Shown: one piece after another, positions 20,640 to 31,635 of the stretch
Numbering within the stretch: the first letter of the stretch is position 1
Layout: each line of letters starts with the position of its first letter
Source of the DNA: Nigrospora sphaerica
Lineage: Eukaryota > Ascomycota > Sordariomycetes > Amphisphaeriales > Apiosporaceae
Direction of reading: 5' to 3'
NCBI GenBank assembly: GCA_018287875.1
Contig: JAGVVL010000013.1
Coordinates: 1,302,001 to 1,366,000 of the forward strand
DNA: 64,000 nucleotides
Program-made: the position numbers and the translations under genes
The notes under the pieces: model-generated
The model's database searches: none
Told to the model about the DNA's origin: nothing
Seen by the model: the letters and a program-made list of their open reading frames with translations, nothing else

Positions 20640-22045
20640 ATGCCAGCACACGGCTATATAAAGCTTTCAGGTATTTCGGACGTGCATGATGAGAGCAAGG
20701 AACGTCGGTAAGCATGATGAACGATCTGTTTCCTTGTACAGTGCACCTGCTTGCTAACAGCGCTCAATTTTTCAGGTTTGCCGGAAATACCAGCCGCATA
20801 TTAACCATCGGAGCCTACGTCGTGATTGCTTTCTTACTTACCGCTACCTTTGGTACCTTCGCTGGGCAATTTTATGCCTGGCATTTCCAACTTAATCTCC
20901 CCTGCAAGAATCCGTCCATAAGGCGCGAGTGGCGAGCTTTGACCATGGATGAAAAGCGTGACTTCATCCGTGCCTTTAACTGTCTAGCTACCATACCATC
21001 GGCCTGGAGATCCAATGGCACTATCTACGACGAGTATGCATATTTGCATGGGACTATTGGGTCTTGGGGTAGGGCTTCGTGCACGCCGTTTTCTAACCGG
21101 TTGAAAATTTTCTGACGCTGATTGCGATTGCTCGGCCTCTAGCCCATCGCTCTTCGTCCTTCTTCCCATGGCACCGGTACGCACTTCATGCGTGGAAGAA
21201 TACCATGAAAGAGCACTGTGGGTACACAGGGGAGGTACCGTAGGTGAACGCCGTTCCTTTTGCTTTGGAGGGGAAACAATGCCGTAAATGGCTCACGCGA
21301 AGTGCATAGATACTGGGATTGGACGCTAGATCATCGGAATCTTGCCAACTCATCGATATGGGACAGCGATGGTGGATTTGGTGGTGATGGAGACCCTAAC
21401 GGGACTGAGACGGTCGGAAATGGTCGGTGCGTTGTCGAAGGGCCCTTTGCTCACCTACGCCCAATACGTGAGTGCGATACACAAAGCCCCGGGGCAACTG
21501 ACATTCCGCGTGGGTCAGACAGGGTTTTGACAGAGATTTCAGGTTACAACCATACTTACGAAGTGCACTGCCTATCACGGGGCTTCAATGATAACAATGG
21601 AGCCAAGGGTCTTCTCCCCAACCGGCCTTTCAGCCCCGAAGAGGTCGCCAGTATGCTAGGAAATGACTCTTTTTTGCACTTTACGGCGCAGGTTGAGAAG
21701 CTTCTGCACAATGAACTCCACCAAGCCATCGCCGGGGACTTTCTTTCCCTGACCGCCGCCAACGGTAAGTAACATCCGCCTCGTTGCGAGAGTCCGTGTC
21801 GTTCATTCTCGATTGCAGATCCCATATTCTTCCTTCACCACGCACAGCTGGACCACTTGTGGTGGCGGTGGCAACACGACAACTGGCCGGAGCGCGCGCA
21901 TACATACTATGGAAAACACATGTTCAACTCTACCGGTCCTGCGGGTATAGACGATATGCTACTTTACGGGGGTCTCGTTCCGGATATACCCGTTTCCCAG
22001 GTTATGGATACCGAGAATGGTATGCTGTGTTATACCTACAGCTAA
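20640..22045 (+). CDS. Tyrosinase (UstQ-like), intact copy
   Basis: Five exons (20640-20707, 20776-21068, 21143-21239, 21310-21764, 21819-22045) give 379 residues without a frame break. The tail has the same Tyr-x-x-Leu-Ser start as the other cluster tyrosinase. A membrane anchor follows (ILTIGAYVVIAFLLTATFG), then copper-A (AHRSSSFFPWHRYALHAW and PYWDW) and copper-B (LHNELHQAIAGDF and DPIFFLHHAQLDHLWWRW). All six copper-binding His positions look present. The start is chosen because exon 1 keeps frame across the first intron (GTAAGC donor, CTAAC branch). Alternatively transcription from TATATAAAG (20655-20663) with unspliced ATG 20714 would give a different short N-terminus. With the neighbouring copy broken, this may be the only working tyrosinase of the cluster. 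Confidence 0.9.
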
Positions 22046-22942
22046 GATGCAGAAATAATGCTTTTGTAACATGGCGCTGCCCTGCGAAGTCCAATTCTTT
22101 TTTTTCGTTGGTGTGCAACTCTGACATTCTTCTTTTAACTTCGTTCGTTCCTTAATCCACATGGCGCTGAGCACGGGGAATAGGCGACAGAGTGGCACGA
22201 GGACCTATGTATGGCCCCGCCGGTGAAGTGCTGTCGCATCCGCCATCTCGACAGACGAGAAATGCCCAGCACACATTGACATTCTCTCCGTATCTGCAGG
22301 GGATTGATTCTTCAGGCCTCTCAGCCGCGAACTTTCTTGCGTGTTTTATGTAACGGGGACGGGGAAAAGAGAGGTTGACTACGCACACCCGCCCGTAGCA
22401 CGACCTGCGACGCTGTACGCCGCCATGACGGCCATGAAGACTATATGCCACGTTTCATCTTGCGAATATAACTCTTTGGTGGAGTAACGAGACAGCGGAG
22501 ACGAGGTAGGTTTTGAAGGGATCCAAGCACTGTATAGATGGCATTTGTAACGAGCACCAATGATTGGTCAAGAACGATCTGATTGTGAGTGATGGCTATC
22601 ACATTGGCAAGCCATTATCACACACCTAGCGCGTCTTTTTTAGCTGCTGCGCTGTTTCCCCAGGTAGCACCGCAAGCTCAGACTCGTGTCTCATCGTATA
22701 TGCGACTATTACGCTTGTTTGACTAGCATTTGGCCCCTAGGGGCTGTATTTGTAATCAAACCATCAACTCAAAGCCGCGGCCGACAGCACAGGCAGTAGT
22801 ATCAAACTTTGCTTTAAAGTCGAGACCATGTAACACCCACATAAGGAGTCATGGTCTTTGGACATCCCATTCACGCTTTATCGAACCGGGGTGTGTTTTA
22901 AATCATTATTTTACGGCAGTTTCTTAATCAAATCACCTAGTC
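22046..22942. other. Convergent 3' region between tyrosinase 2 and HET gene
   Basis: No supported gene. The minus frame 22152-22451 has no recognisable content. The spacing suits two 3' untranslated regions. Confidence 0.6.
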
Positions 22943-25492
22943 TTAACCCACAACGACAGTTCGCCACTGGGTCTTTGCCTTGATCCACATGTCGGGATAC
23001 ACAACACCCACAGCCACACGCCGACACACGCCTAGATCGTCCTCTTCTGTAATCATCACGATGATATTCCACTCGAGCCACTGGCACAGCTTCTTGGCGC
23101 CTCCTATGCCATCGGTTTCCCGGATTTGCCTCTCCGCGGCACCAACGCCCAAGACGAGCACTGTGTACTCCTTTTCTGGTGGCCCGGAACAAATGTTCTT
23201 TACCAGCCAAGGACTCATGCGCATGGTAATACCCAAGTGTTGCCCATCCTGTGTGGTGATATAACATCCGGTGCGGAATCTGTGGGCCTCGATGATGGAC
23301 CATCCGAAGCCGAATGGTTCCAGCTGCAAACGGGCCACCGAGGTGTTGAAAACCAGGGCATTGGGAATCCCCGAAGCAAGCACACATGCACTCGGCGAGA
23401 GCGTGGATAGGTCTTCCCTCTCTTTCGGATCGTCGGTCATCAGCGGGGGCCACCAGTACGCCGTCTCGTGTTCCTGCAAGACGCGGAAAGCCGTTTGCAA
23501 CCGTTCTGCCGACGAGAGGTCTTCAAGGAATCGCGTCCGCGGCGTCGCGTGTTCATTGGTGAGCTTGGCCCCCTGCTTGGCGACTGCCTCGAGGCACTGG
23601 CTAACGATGTGGTCGATGGCGTCGTCGGGGACGTTGGCGGGTCGGTCGTTCTCGGCGATCGAAGCCGGCCACCATTCGGGGTCCATCTGCTTGATGACCA
23701 TGAGCGCCCACCAGCGGCATTGCTTGCGCAGCCGCGCGAGCGCCATGTCGGCCTCAATAACGCGTCGGAGCCCGGCTTCGGGGTCCGAGACATAGAAGTC
23801 GACGACAGTGGCTCGCACGCCCGGCGTCTCCGCAAGAAAGGTCCTGCCAATGGCCCAACCGTCGGTCCAGTCGACGCCGTCCATGGACGAAGCCCAGCAC
23901 CAGCTCGGGACGCCGGGAACGCTTCTTTTCTTTCCCCCGTCGTCGCTCGGGATCCACAGCAGGGACGGGAGGAAGAACCGCTCGGGGTGACCACACAGCA
24001 CCTTCGTGTCGAGCCGCTTTCGCAGAATGCTCCCCACTCCTGCAAAAGCGTTCAGAATGTCCCGTTGGAAGGTGAGAGACCGGGGGGTGTAGCCGCGTAA
24101 AGGTGTGATGTATTCCTCCAGCGAAACCTTCATCTCTTTGTGAAGATGGCTTCCCAGTCCCTTCTCCTCCCAGTGTGGCGATTTCATCCATGCTTCCTCC
24201 TCGCATCCGGCCGTATTCTCGGACCAACGCTCACGGCAACAATTGCCATAAAGCTGCCCCTCGTCAAAGTACAAGACGCGTCGGGACAGGTACTGTTCTT
24301 GAAACGTCCAGGCCCGGTCGTTCCATTTAGACTTTTGCACTGCCAGCTCGATCCACGGGATCACGGCAATACCCATGGGGTTGCGCATCGTAGCCAAAAG
24401 GTCCCACGAATGGTTCACGTAGGTGGCGGGCCGGGGTCGGGACGAGATGCCCGGGAGGCCGCGGGTGACGCCATCGCCTAGAGCGACAATGGTCAAGAAG
24501 GCCCTGTGATAGACGAGTCCCATGGCGTCGAGTTGCTCGGCTTTGGTGTCCAGTTCATCCTGGACGATGCAGAGCCGATCGATCCACAAGTACCGCTGCC
24601 CCAGTTCGGCGCATAGCTGAATTGCGTTCACGATCACTTCCGGGAGCTTGTCGCGCTGCAGACCTCGTGGAGCCTCCAGAAGCTCAACGTTGTCTTTCTG
24701 CAGTTGCAGCTTCTGCTTTTCGGCCGAGTCGGACGCCAGAGACCAGACGTAGCTCAGGGTCACATAGTCATCCGGCTCAGGCATGCGTACCACGCACCAT
24801 TCGTACGTGTCCACCAGACGAAACGACGAAGGCAGCCTCATGTCTTTCGGGGTTTGCAAGGCGTTGCAAACGGGCCCGTGCTCATGAGTACACCGGGACA
24901 GCCATCGCTCGACCTGATGGTAATTTATGCTGCTTCTTTGCCATAAGGACGCGGTTGATAGGCCATAACACCATTGCTCGTAGCGTAGCTGAAGATGCAG
25001 GATGCGCGGCTCGAAACCCCAGTCGTCCTTAGATGTGGGCGAGGTCGCAATAACGACGGCCAAAACAATTCTCTGCACCGTCGGTAGCTTTCCGCTTTGA
25101 GCGGCAGCCTCCTCGGACACGGCGCGGTGTTCGTCACAAGGGTCGTGTACGAACGGCTTCCAGACCGCAATCTTGCACTTTGTCTCGGTCGCATTATGTG
25201 CCTCGAGTGCTTCACGGACCCGCGCGCAGATGATGCACGCGCCCGCGCCAGCGAAGTCGTGGAGCTCGCGGAACTCGAGGTCTTTCAGTTCTGCGTACCT
25301 GTTCTTTTGAGCTGGGGGCCACCATGGATTATGCTTGTAGCTGAAAAGGAGCGGATTCAGGGGTGCGAACTGGGCCTGCTTGGTGCGGCAAGAGGCGACA
25401 TGCTGCAGGTCATCCCAGTCTTGACAGTCGTCGCACAGCTTGGGATTATGCTGTCGCGGACGGTCCGAGTCACAAAAGCTGCATTTGCTCAT
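22943..25492 (-). CDS. HET-domain (heterokaryon incompatibility) protein
   Basis: A single intronless frame of 849 residues. The N-terminus has cysteine pairs (CSFCDSDR and KLCDDC, then CIICARV) that may form a small zinc site. The HET domain occupies about residues 240-400 and shows its three hallmark blocks: DDYVTLSYVWS, RYLWIDRLCIVQDE and WNDRAWTFQEQYLSRRVLYF. The long C-terminal half has no known domain. HET proteins trigger cell death after fusion of unlike hyphae in some cases, but most, including this one, have no assigned partner. It borders the RiPP cluster but nothing in the sequence ties it to peptide synthesis. Confidence 0.93.
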   Translation of the reverse strand: MSKCSFCDSDRPRQHNPKLCDDCQDWDDLQHVASCRTKQAQFAPLNPLLFSYKHNPWWPPAQKNRYAELKDLEFRELHDFAGAGACIICARVREALEAHNATETKCKIAVWKPFVHDPCDEHRAVSEEAAAQSGKLPTVQRIVLAVVIATSPTSKDDWGFEPRILHLQLRYEQWCYGLSTASLWQRSSINYHQVERWLSRCTHEHGPVCNALQTPKDMRLPSSFRLVDTYEWCVVRMPEPDDYVTLSYVWSLASDSAEKQKLQLQKDNVELLEAPRGLQRDKLPEVIVNAIQLCAELGQRYLWIDRLCIVQDELDTKAEQLDAMGLVYHRAFLTIVALGDGVTRGLPGISSRPRPATYVNHSWDLLATMRNPMGIAVIPWIELAVQKSKWNDRAWTFQEQYLSRRVLYFDEGQLYGNCCRERWSENTAGCEEEAWMKSPHWEEKGLGSHLHKEMKVSLEEYITPLRGYTPRSLTFQRDILNAFAGVGSILRKRLDTKVLCGHPERFFLPSLLWIPSDDGGKKRSVPGVPSWCWASSMDGVDWTDGWAIGRTFLAETPGVRATVVDFYVSDPEAGLRRVIEADMALARLRKQCRWWALMVIKQMDPEWWPASIAENDRPANVPDDAIDHIVSQCLEAVAKQGAKLTNEHATPRTRFLEDLSSAERLQTAFRVLQEHETAYWWPPLMTDDPKEREDLSTLSPSACVLASGIPNALVFNTSVARLQLEPFGFGWSIIEAHRFRTGCYITTQDGQHLGITMRMSPWLVKNICSGPPEKEYTVLVLGVGAAERQIRETDGIGGAKKLCQWLEWNIIVMITEEDDLGVCRRVAVGVVYPDMWIKAKTQWRTVVVG

Positions 25493-25769
25493 GCCTTCGT
25501 CTCGAATTCCTAGCTTGTTTGAGTTTGGTAACGTGAAGGTAGGCGGTGGGACAACGAGGAGTTCAAACGAACAAACAAAAACAAAGGTGAGACGCTAATC
25601 TAATAATAGAACTACTGATTGTATTGGTTGCAACGGGAAAATGTTCTTCCGTGAGATAACTCACGAGAAGGCTATATTGCAACCGGAAACTTAACGGTCT
25701 TGCTTTCCTTATCTAATAACAGTATTAATCTCCGTGACCTTATCGACGCGCTGCCTGTAAGCCTAATAT
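25493..25769. other. Upstream region of HET gene; left flank of LINE array
   Basis: AT-rich sequence with no gene. The last 14 bases, tgtaagcctaatat at 25756-25769, are repeated at 35473-35486 and mark the target-site duplication of the LINE pair. Confidence 0.7.
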
Positions 25770-28700
25770 TATCATTGTTCTTACACCTAGCGACCTATTT
25801 AGGCCATGAGGACCCCCTGCGTATCTAAGCCTAGGAAAACCGTTCCGGGCTGACGTCCGGCCGGATGAAAAACCTAGGTTCCGCTGCGTCGCACCGCTTC
25901 TATCTGCACTTTGACCTGCCATACCGAGATCGGGCTCAGCGCGCCCGCTTCCTAGCTGATGAGTTGATTCGCCAGCTGGAACATATCCAGCCTTCCGGAG
26001 CGGAGTAGCCATCTCGCGATAATTCCTACTTTTCCTGGGGTGTCGAGCATCCTGTCCGTGTCTATCGGTCCTCCTAAAGCTTGGACGAGATGCTCTCGTC
26101 TTTCTCTTTCCCGTGGGCAGAAAACGAGGATATGCCGGATGGTCTCCCTGCCCTAACCGCAGACGCACCAGGGGCTGTCGAAGCCCGGGACCCTACGCTT
26201 AAAAAGGAAGTCTCGCAGCCTAATCTTACTAGTCCTCGCTTAGACAAGGATGGAGCTCTCGGCCTTATGGAGTCCCTTATAGAGCTTGAGGACGTGCTTG
26301 CCTGGCGGCATCTTAGTTGCTACCGGGGTCCGTGCTGTTCGATTTTGCTATGCTTGTTGCTATCTTTAAAGCCAGTCTCTCTCCTCAGCCTTATATATTG
26401 AGTCTCCAGCTAGCCATTTGTCTAGCCACCTCTTACGATCGGGAGCGTCAGGGCCTTTCGGTCTGCGCCGGCGAGTCGGTCTTGTTAGGATCCATCTAGC
26501 TGCGCTATCGCACCTTGCTTGGATAAGTGATGCGATATGCGGCTGTTGGAGCCTCTCTTCCGATGCCGCCACCCTTCTATTAAGCCACGTGTTTAAGGGG
26601 GATACGTAAGCTTCCGTTTCTAGTACTGCAGTGGCCGTGGCTTTGAAAGCTCCTGTGACCTTTTGGAGGCACTCTATCTGGATATTGTTAAGTGCCTTGG
26701 CTTTATTTTTCGAGATCTGGCGGTGCCACTCTGAAGCTCTATAGCCTATCGTAGACTGTACAACGGCTGTATAGACTTAGCGGGCTCGCTGGAGAGACGC
26801 GCCCTATATCGAGCCGGCTATCTAGTCTAGAGCATAGACCTACGTCGCCATCTTCTTCGATATCGACTGGATGTGGACGTCCTAACGGAGACGTCTATCT
26901 ACCTGGATGCTAAGGACATGGCAGGAGTCTTCTAGTTCGATTTTGTGGCCTTCTAAGGCTATCTTTATATCCGGACCTTTCTGTCTTCGAGAGAAGTGGA
27001 CTAGGTGATATTTCTAGACTGCGAAGGTCATACCGTAGCTGACTGCCCATTCTTTACAGATCCTGTGAGCGGCTTCCAGCTGTTTACAGGTCTGCTCGGG
27101 GTTTAAACTAAAGCCCATAAGGTTCGTGTTATCTACGAAGGCTATAGTAGCTATCCCTAGTATAGCGCGGAGAGCCTTATAAAGACCGGCTATATAGAGG
27201 TAGAAGAGGATAGGCGATAAGGGTGAGCCCTGCGGGACGCCTGCCGGGACTGGGATCTTGTCTGATTCCTAGCTGTCGAAGAATAGCGTAGTGGACCGGT
27301 TAAATAAGAAGCTTCGGATCCAGCTAATAGTCTATATAGGGACCCTTAACGCTCGCAGGTTAGCGAGGAGCCTTCCATGGTCGACCGAGTCGAAAGCGCC
27401 CGAAATATCCAGCGATAGAAGGGTTACTGCGCCTCCATGTTTCTAGGCTGTGCGGACTAGGTCCGTTAGCAACTGTAAGGCTGTTTCCATAGAGCGGCCT
27501 TTCCGGTTGCCCATCTGTTTATCCGGGAGTAGTCCATTCTCTTCGGCAAAGTTAGCTAGCCGTTACGCTAATAGGCTCTCGATCGCTTTCCTTATAGTGT
27601 TGAGTAGCGCGATAGGTCTTTATCCGCTGGCTTAGTGATACTCGTTTAGCTGCTTTCCTAGCTTCCAGAGGATGACGGTGATTGCTTTCTGGAACGCTCT
27701 TAGATAGTATCCTATATGCCAGCACGCTTCCGCTAGGGAGGCTAAGGCCTAGAAGAGGGGCTTTCCTAGGCGTTTAAGGAATCTGTTCGGAAGCTGGTCT
27801 AGTCTAAGTGCCTTCCACTGGCCTGCCTTAGTAAGGACGTCTTAGACTTATTCTGTTGTCACCTTGCTGTCCATATCGAGAGGCGCTGCGAGCTAGTTCG
27901 TTATTCGGAAGCCGGTATACGTAGCCTTAAGGAGGGGTTAAAACCTCTCTTAGAAGGCCTCTGTTTTCTCCTTATAGGTCGTTGCTTCGCCACGCGGTGT
28001 GTAGAGTATAGGGACTGCCGGGGGTAACGGCGGTGCTGCTCCTTCCGTTCTTGCCTATCTTGCGATATTCCAGACGCTAGCTAGCTGGCTAGAGGCCTTA
28101 TGGAGCATATATCTCCAGGATGCCGTCTTAGCTTCTTGGATTGCTTTCTTCTTTAAGAGAGTTGACTACCGGAGGGCTCGCTAAGCTATGTCCGTCCTAT
28201 CGGAAAGCCATATCCGCTGGGCTCTTCGCTCCTTCTCTATAGCTTCTTCTATCTCGTGGTTCCACCAGGCTTTTCCTCTCCCTTTAAAGTAGCGGAGGGG
28301 GGCAACTAAGTCGGCTATCCGGGTTAATTCCTTAGTTAACGTTTTAGTGTAGCTATCGATTTCTTCTGGTGTCTCGAGTCGCCCTGGCTGTGGTAGGTGT
28401 GCCGCTTCTGCCTTCGCCTGGTTATAGTCAGCTGTTTTCCAGCTGCGTCGTGGCCTATCTTGGCGGTCTGTATAGAGTCCAGCCATGTGTATCACCTGGG
28501 GGAGGTGATCGGATCCAGCAAATGGGGCATACCCATCGTAGGCAGCTCGGAGATCGTCCGTGGCCCACGCTAAGTCGATCGTAGAGTCCATGCACCCTCT
28601 TCGAGTCCATGTCGGTGTTCCAGGGGGGGTGATTAGCTGGAGTCTCCAGGATTCTGCTAGCTGGAGCAGCTTGTTGGCTGCATTATGGGGTCGGACGTTG

Positions 28701-30590
28701 TATCCTCCCTAGACGGGGTGGTGGACGTTGAAGTCTCTTACGAGGACTGTTTATCTTAGCTGGGGTTCGGCATAGAAGGCTTCGATAGCGGGTAGGTCCG
28801 ATTTGCTGGTGGACCCAGGGGGAGGCGAGTATATGCAGACAACCGTTATAAGACTATCTAGCAGCTGGATCGTGATATGGCACCTGTCTGGCTACGCCTT
28901 ATAGGTCCACTGTGCTAAGGGGAACTTCTTATTAATATATATACATACTCTACCTCCCTCGGTAGCGTATAGGAGGTGGTATAGAGAGGATCTTAGGCAG
29001 TAGGTAATCAGTATATATAGGTTTCGCCAGGGCTCTTAGATAGCCAGTACGTCGTATTCTTCGGAGATGGCATCAACTGCCGGGATCTGTGCTTTCTTGC
29101 TTTTCTTTGTGTTCCAGTGTAGGATCCTTAGCGCTGTTATGGTCGAGCGTGGATGCTGTTTAGTGTTGACTCCGGTGTTTCGATGTCCATGTTGTCTATC
29201 TCTTCGTAGGCGGGTTCTGCCAGTGCTTCTAGTACGGCAGCTGGTTGCTCGACGCTTTCGCGGCTGTACTGTCTGCCAGTCTTCGGCTGTTGGCTTAGGG
29301 GGTTCTTGCGAGGGCAGTGCGAATCCTTTCGGTCTCGTGATATAAGCAGCCTTAGCGATCTGGACCTGCTCCTAGCGGACTGGACACTCCTTAGACCATG
29401 CAGTATGTAGTCCTCGGTATGCTAGACAGCAGTACCGGCTTTTATTCTCGGCTTCTAGGTATTCTTTATTGTCATACTTTGTTAAAGAGTAAAGCCTATA
29501 CCTGCGTGTATAGCGGCAGACATAGGCGATATATCTGTAACGGTAACAGTGGTAGCATTACTTAAGCTGGGCTCCTTCAGCGAAGGGTTCGCATAGATAG
29601 TAGCCATACTGCCAAATAAGGCCGTCTCGATATAGCTGTTCCGCTTATTAAACCGTGGGTACTGCAATATATAGGGCCGTGACCTTCCTAAACGAGTTCT
29701 TAGCGTTGCGAGGGAGCTTAGCCTCTAGGACATCGATAAGGCCGCCGGGCTGGTTCCGGAGTTGGACTTCTAGCTGCCCTTGGTTCGTCTCTATAGCCTC
29801 CTTATTGATGCTATAAGCCACCACCAGGATCTTTCTCTTCTGGATAGAGGCGTTCTCTCCGAAGGCCTCGGCGGTCCAGGCTAGGTCGGCCTTTAGGGCC
29901 TGTTTCTCTGCTGTTGATTTACAGGTGACCGCGTAATCTCCGCTAGGGAGCTTCCTGGCTGCCACTGCTACCTCTCTGCCTATTGCTACGTTAACTTTCC
30001 GTACGATCTCTTCGTAGGTGCGGCCTTCAGTTCCCGCGGCCTTAACCGTGACCTCCCGTTTATGTCGAGGAGGCAGTGTCTTGGCTACCTGAGGAGCCCT
30101 AAGTGTAGGAGCGGCGGTAGGGGTAATAGCAGCTGCAGCGTATATCTTAGGAGCTTTAATTTCCTTGTGGATAGCCTGGAGCGCGTTCTCGATATTATCG
30201 ATGCGTCTTTCGATACTGGTCTAGCTATCTGGTTCCTTGGCTGCCGCCTCTAGGACCGGGATGGCGGCTTATACGGCTACGACCAAGGTCGCAGCGTCGG
30301 AGTTACCGGCTAGGAAGCGTTTGAGGCGGTTTACGGTACCGCGTATAGCTTCTGGACTGCGTCCAGGTGTAGTGTTGCTGCTTGGCGATGGCGTTCGCGA
30401 GTCTGGAGGCGACGGCTCAGATGGTGGGGCGGCCTGTTGGCGGCTCCCACCACCCGCGTTTTGTTTCACTGGTGGTGGATCGACCATTTCTAGGGTAAAT
30501 GAGGCCCTAGGAACAGTTTCCGGGCTATCCGGTAGGTTTTAGAGTCGTGGTTGTGAAGTTATCGCCGTGTGGGGTCAGTTTCGAAAAGTT
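25770..30590 (-). mobile_element. Tad-like LINE, copy 1, heavily RIP-mutated
   Basis: A near full-length non-LTR retrotransposon read on the minus strand, with its 3' end at left (ending ...GTCGCTAGGTGTAAGAAC) and its 5' end at about 30590. The order is ORF1, endonuclease, reverse transcriptase and a C-terminal CCHC-like region. Against copy 2 it carries many C-to-T and G-to-A changes in CpA/TpG context; for example copy 2 CCCCATGGTG (32422-32431) is CCTTATAGTG here (near 27590-27600). ORF1 pieces remain at 29648-29965 and 30269-30487, and an endonuclease piece at 28181-28591. No intact ORF is left. Its 5' end stops at CGAAAAGTTT, about 50 bp short of copy 2's. Confidence 0.88.
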
Positions 30591-30610
30591 TATTTATTTA
30601 TTTATTTATT
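30588..30610. repeat. TTTA microsatellite: 3' tail of LINE copy 2
   Basis: About five TTTA units, read on the minus strand as a TAAA tail directly after the 3' end of copy 2. This marks the junction where copy 1's 5' end meets copy 2's tail. Confidence 0.8.
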
Positions 30611-30779
30611 ATTCTTACACCTAGCGACCTATCTAGGCCATGAGGACCCCCTGCGCATCTTAGCCTAGGAAAACCGTTCCGGGCTAACGTCCGGCCGGGT
30701 GAAAACCTAGGTTCCGCTGCGTCGTACCGCTTCTATCTGCTCTTTGACCTGCCTTACCGAGATCGGGCTCAGCGTGCCC

Positions 30780-31437
30780 GCTTCCTAGCTCATGAGTTGA
30801 TTCGCAAGCTGGAACATGTCCAGCCTGCCCGAGCGGAGTAGCCATCTCGCGATAATTCCTGCTTTTCCTGGGGTGTCGAGCATCCTGTCCGTGTCTATCG
30901 GTCCTCCTAGAGCTTGGACGAGGTGCTCTCGTCTTTCTCTTTCCCGTGGGCAGAAAACGAGGATATGCCGGATGGTCTCTCTGCCCTGACCGCAGTCGCA
31001 CCAGGGGCTGTCAAAGCCTGGGACCCTACGCTTAAAAGGAAGTCTCGCAGCCCAATCTTGCCAGTCCTCGCTTGGACGAGGATGGAGCTCTCGGCCTTAT
31101 GGAGTCCCTTATGGAGCTTGAGGACGTGCTTGTCTGGCGGCATCTTAGTTGCTGCCGGGGCTCGTGCTGTTCGATTTTGCTGCGTTTTTTGCCATCTCTG
31201 GAGCCAATCTCTCTCCTCAGCCTTGCTCGCCGAGTCTCCCGCTAGCCATTCGTCTAGCCACTTCTTGCGGTCGGGGACTTCCGGACCTTTTAGTCTGCGC
31301 CGTCGAGTCGGCCTTGTTAGGATCCATCTGGCCGCCTTGTCACAACTTGCTTGGATAAGTGACGCGATGCGCGGCTGTTGGAGCCTCTCTTCCGATGCCG
31401 CCACCCTTCTGTTGAGCCACGTGTCTAAGGGGGACAC
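30780..31437 (-). pseudogene. LINE copy 2 ORF2 C-terminal region, frameshifted
   Basis: The frame 30907-31437 matches the C-terminal region of copy 3 (MSPLDTWLNRRVAASEERLQQPRIASLIQ at its start, split over the first 30 residues). It changes frame near the point where copy 3 reads FLFKRRVPGFDSPWCVCG, so the Cys-rich end is out of frame in copy 2. Confidence 0.75.
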
Positions 31438-31635
31438 GTAAGCTTCCGTTTCTAGTACTGCGGCAGCCGTGGCTTTAAAAGCTCCTGTGACCTTGCGGAG
31501 GCACTCTGTCTGGACGTCGTTGAGTGCCTTGGCTCTATTTTTCGAGATCTGGCGGTGCCACTCTGAAGCTCCATAGCCTATCGCAGACCGTACGACGGCT
31601 ATATAGACTTGGCGGGCTCGCTGAAGAGACGCGCC

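Noticed and set aside
23440..24227. Long frames on both strands within the HET gene
   Set aside because: Arg/Pro-rich shadows of the HET coding frame.
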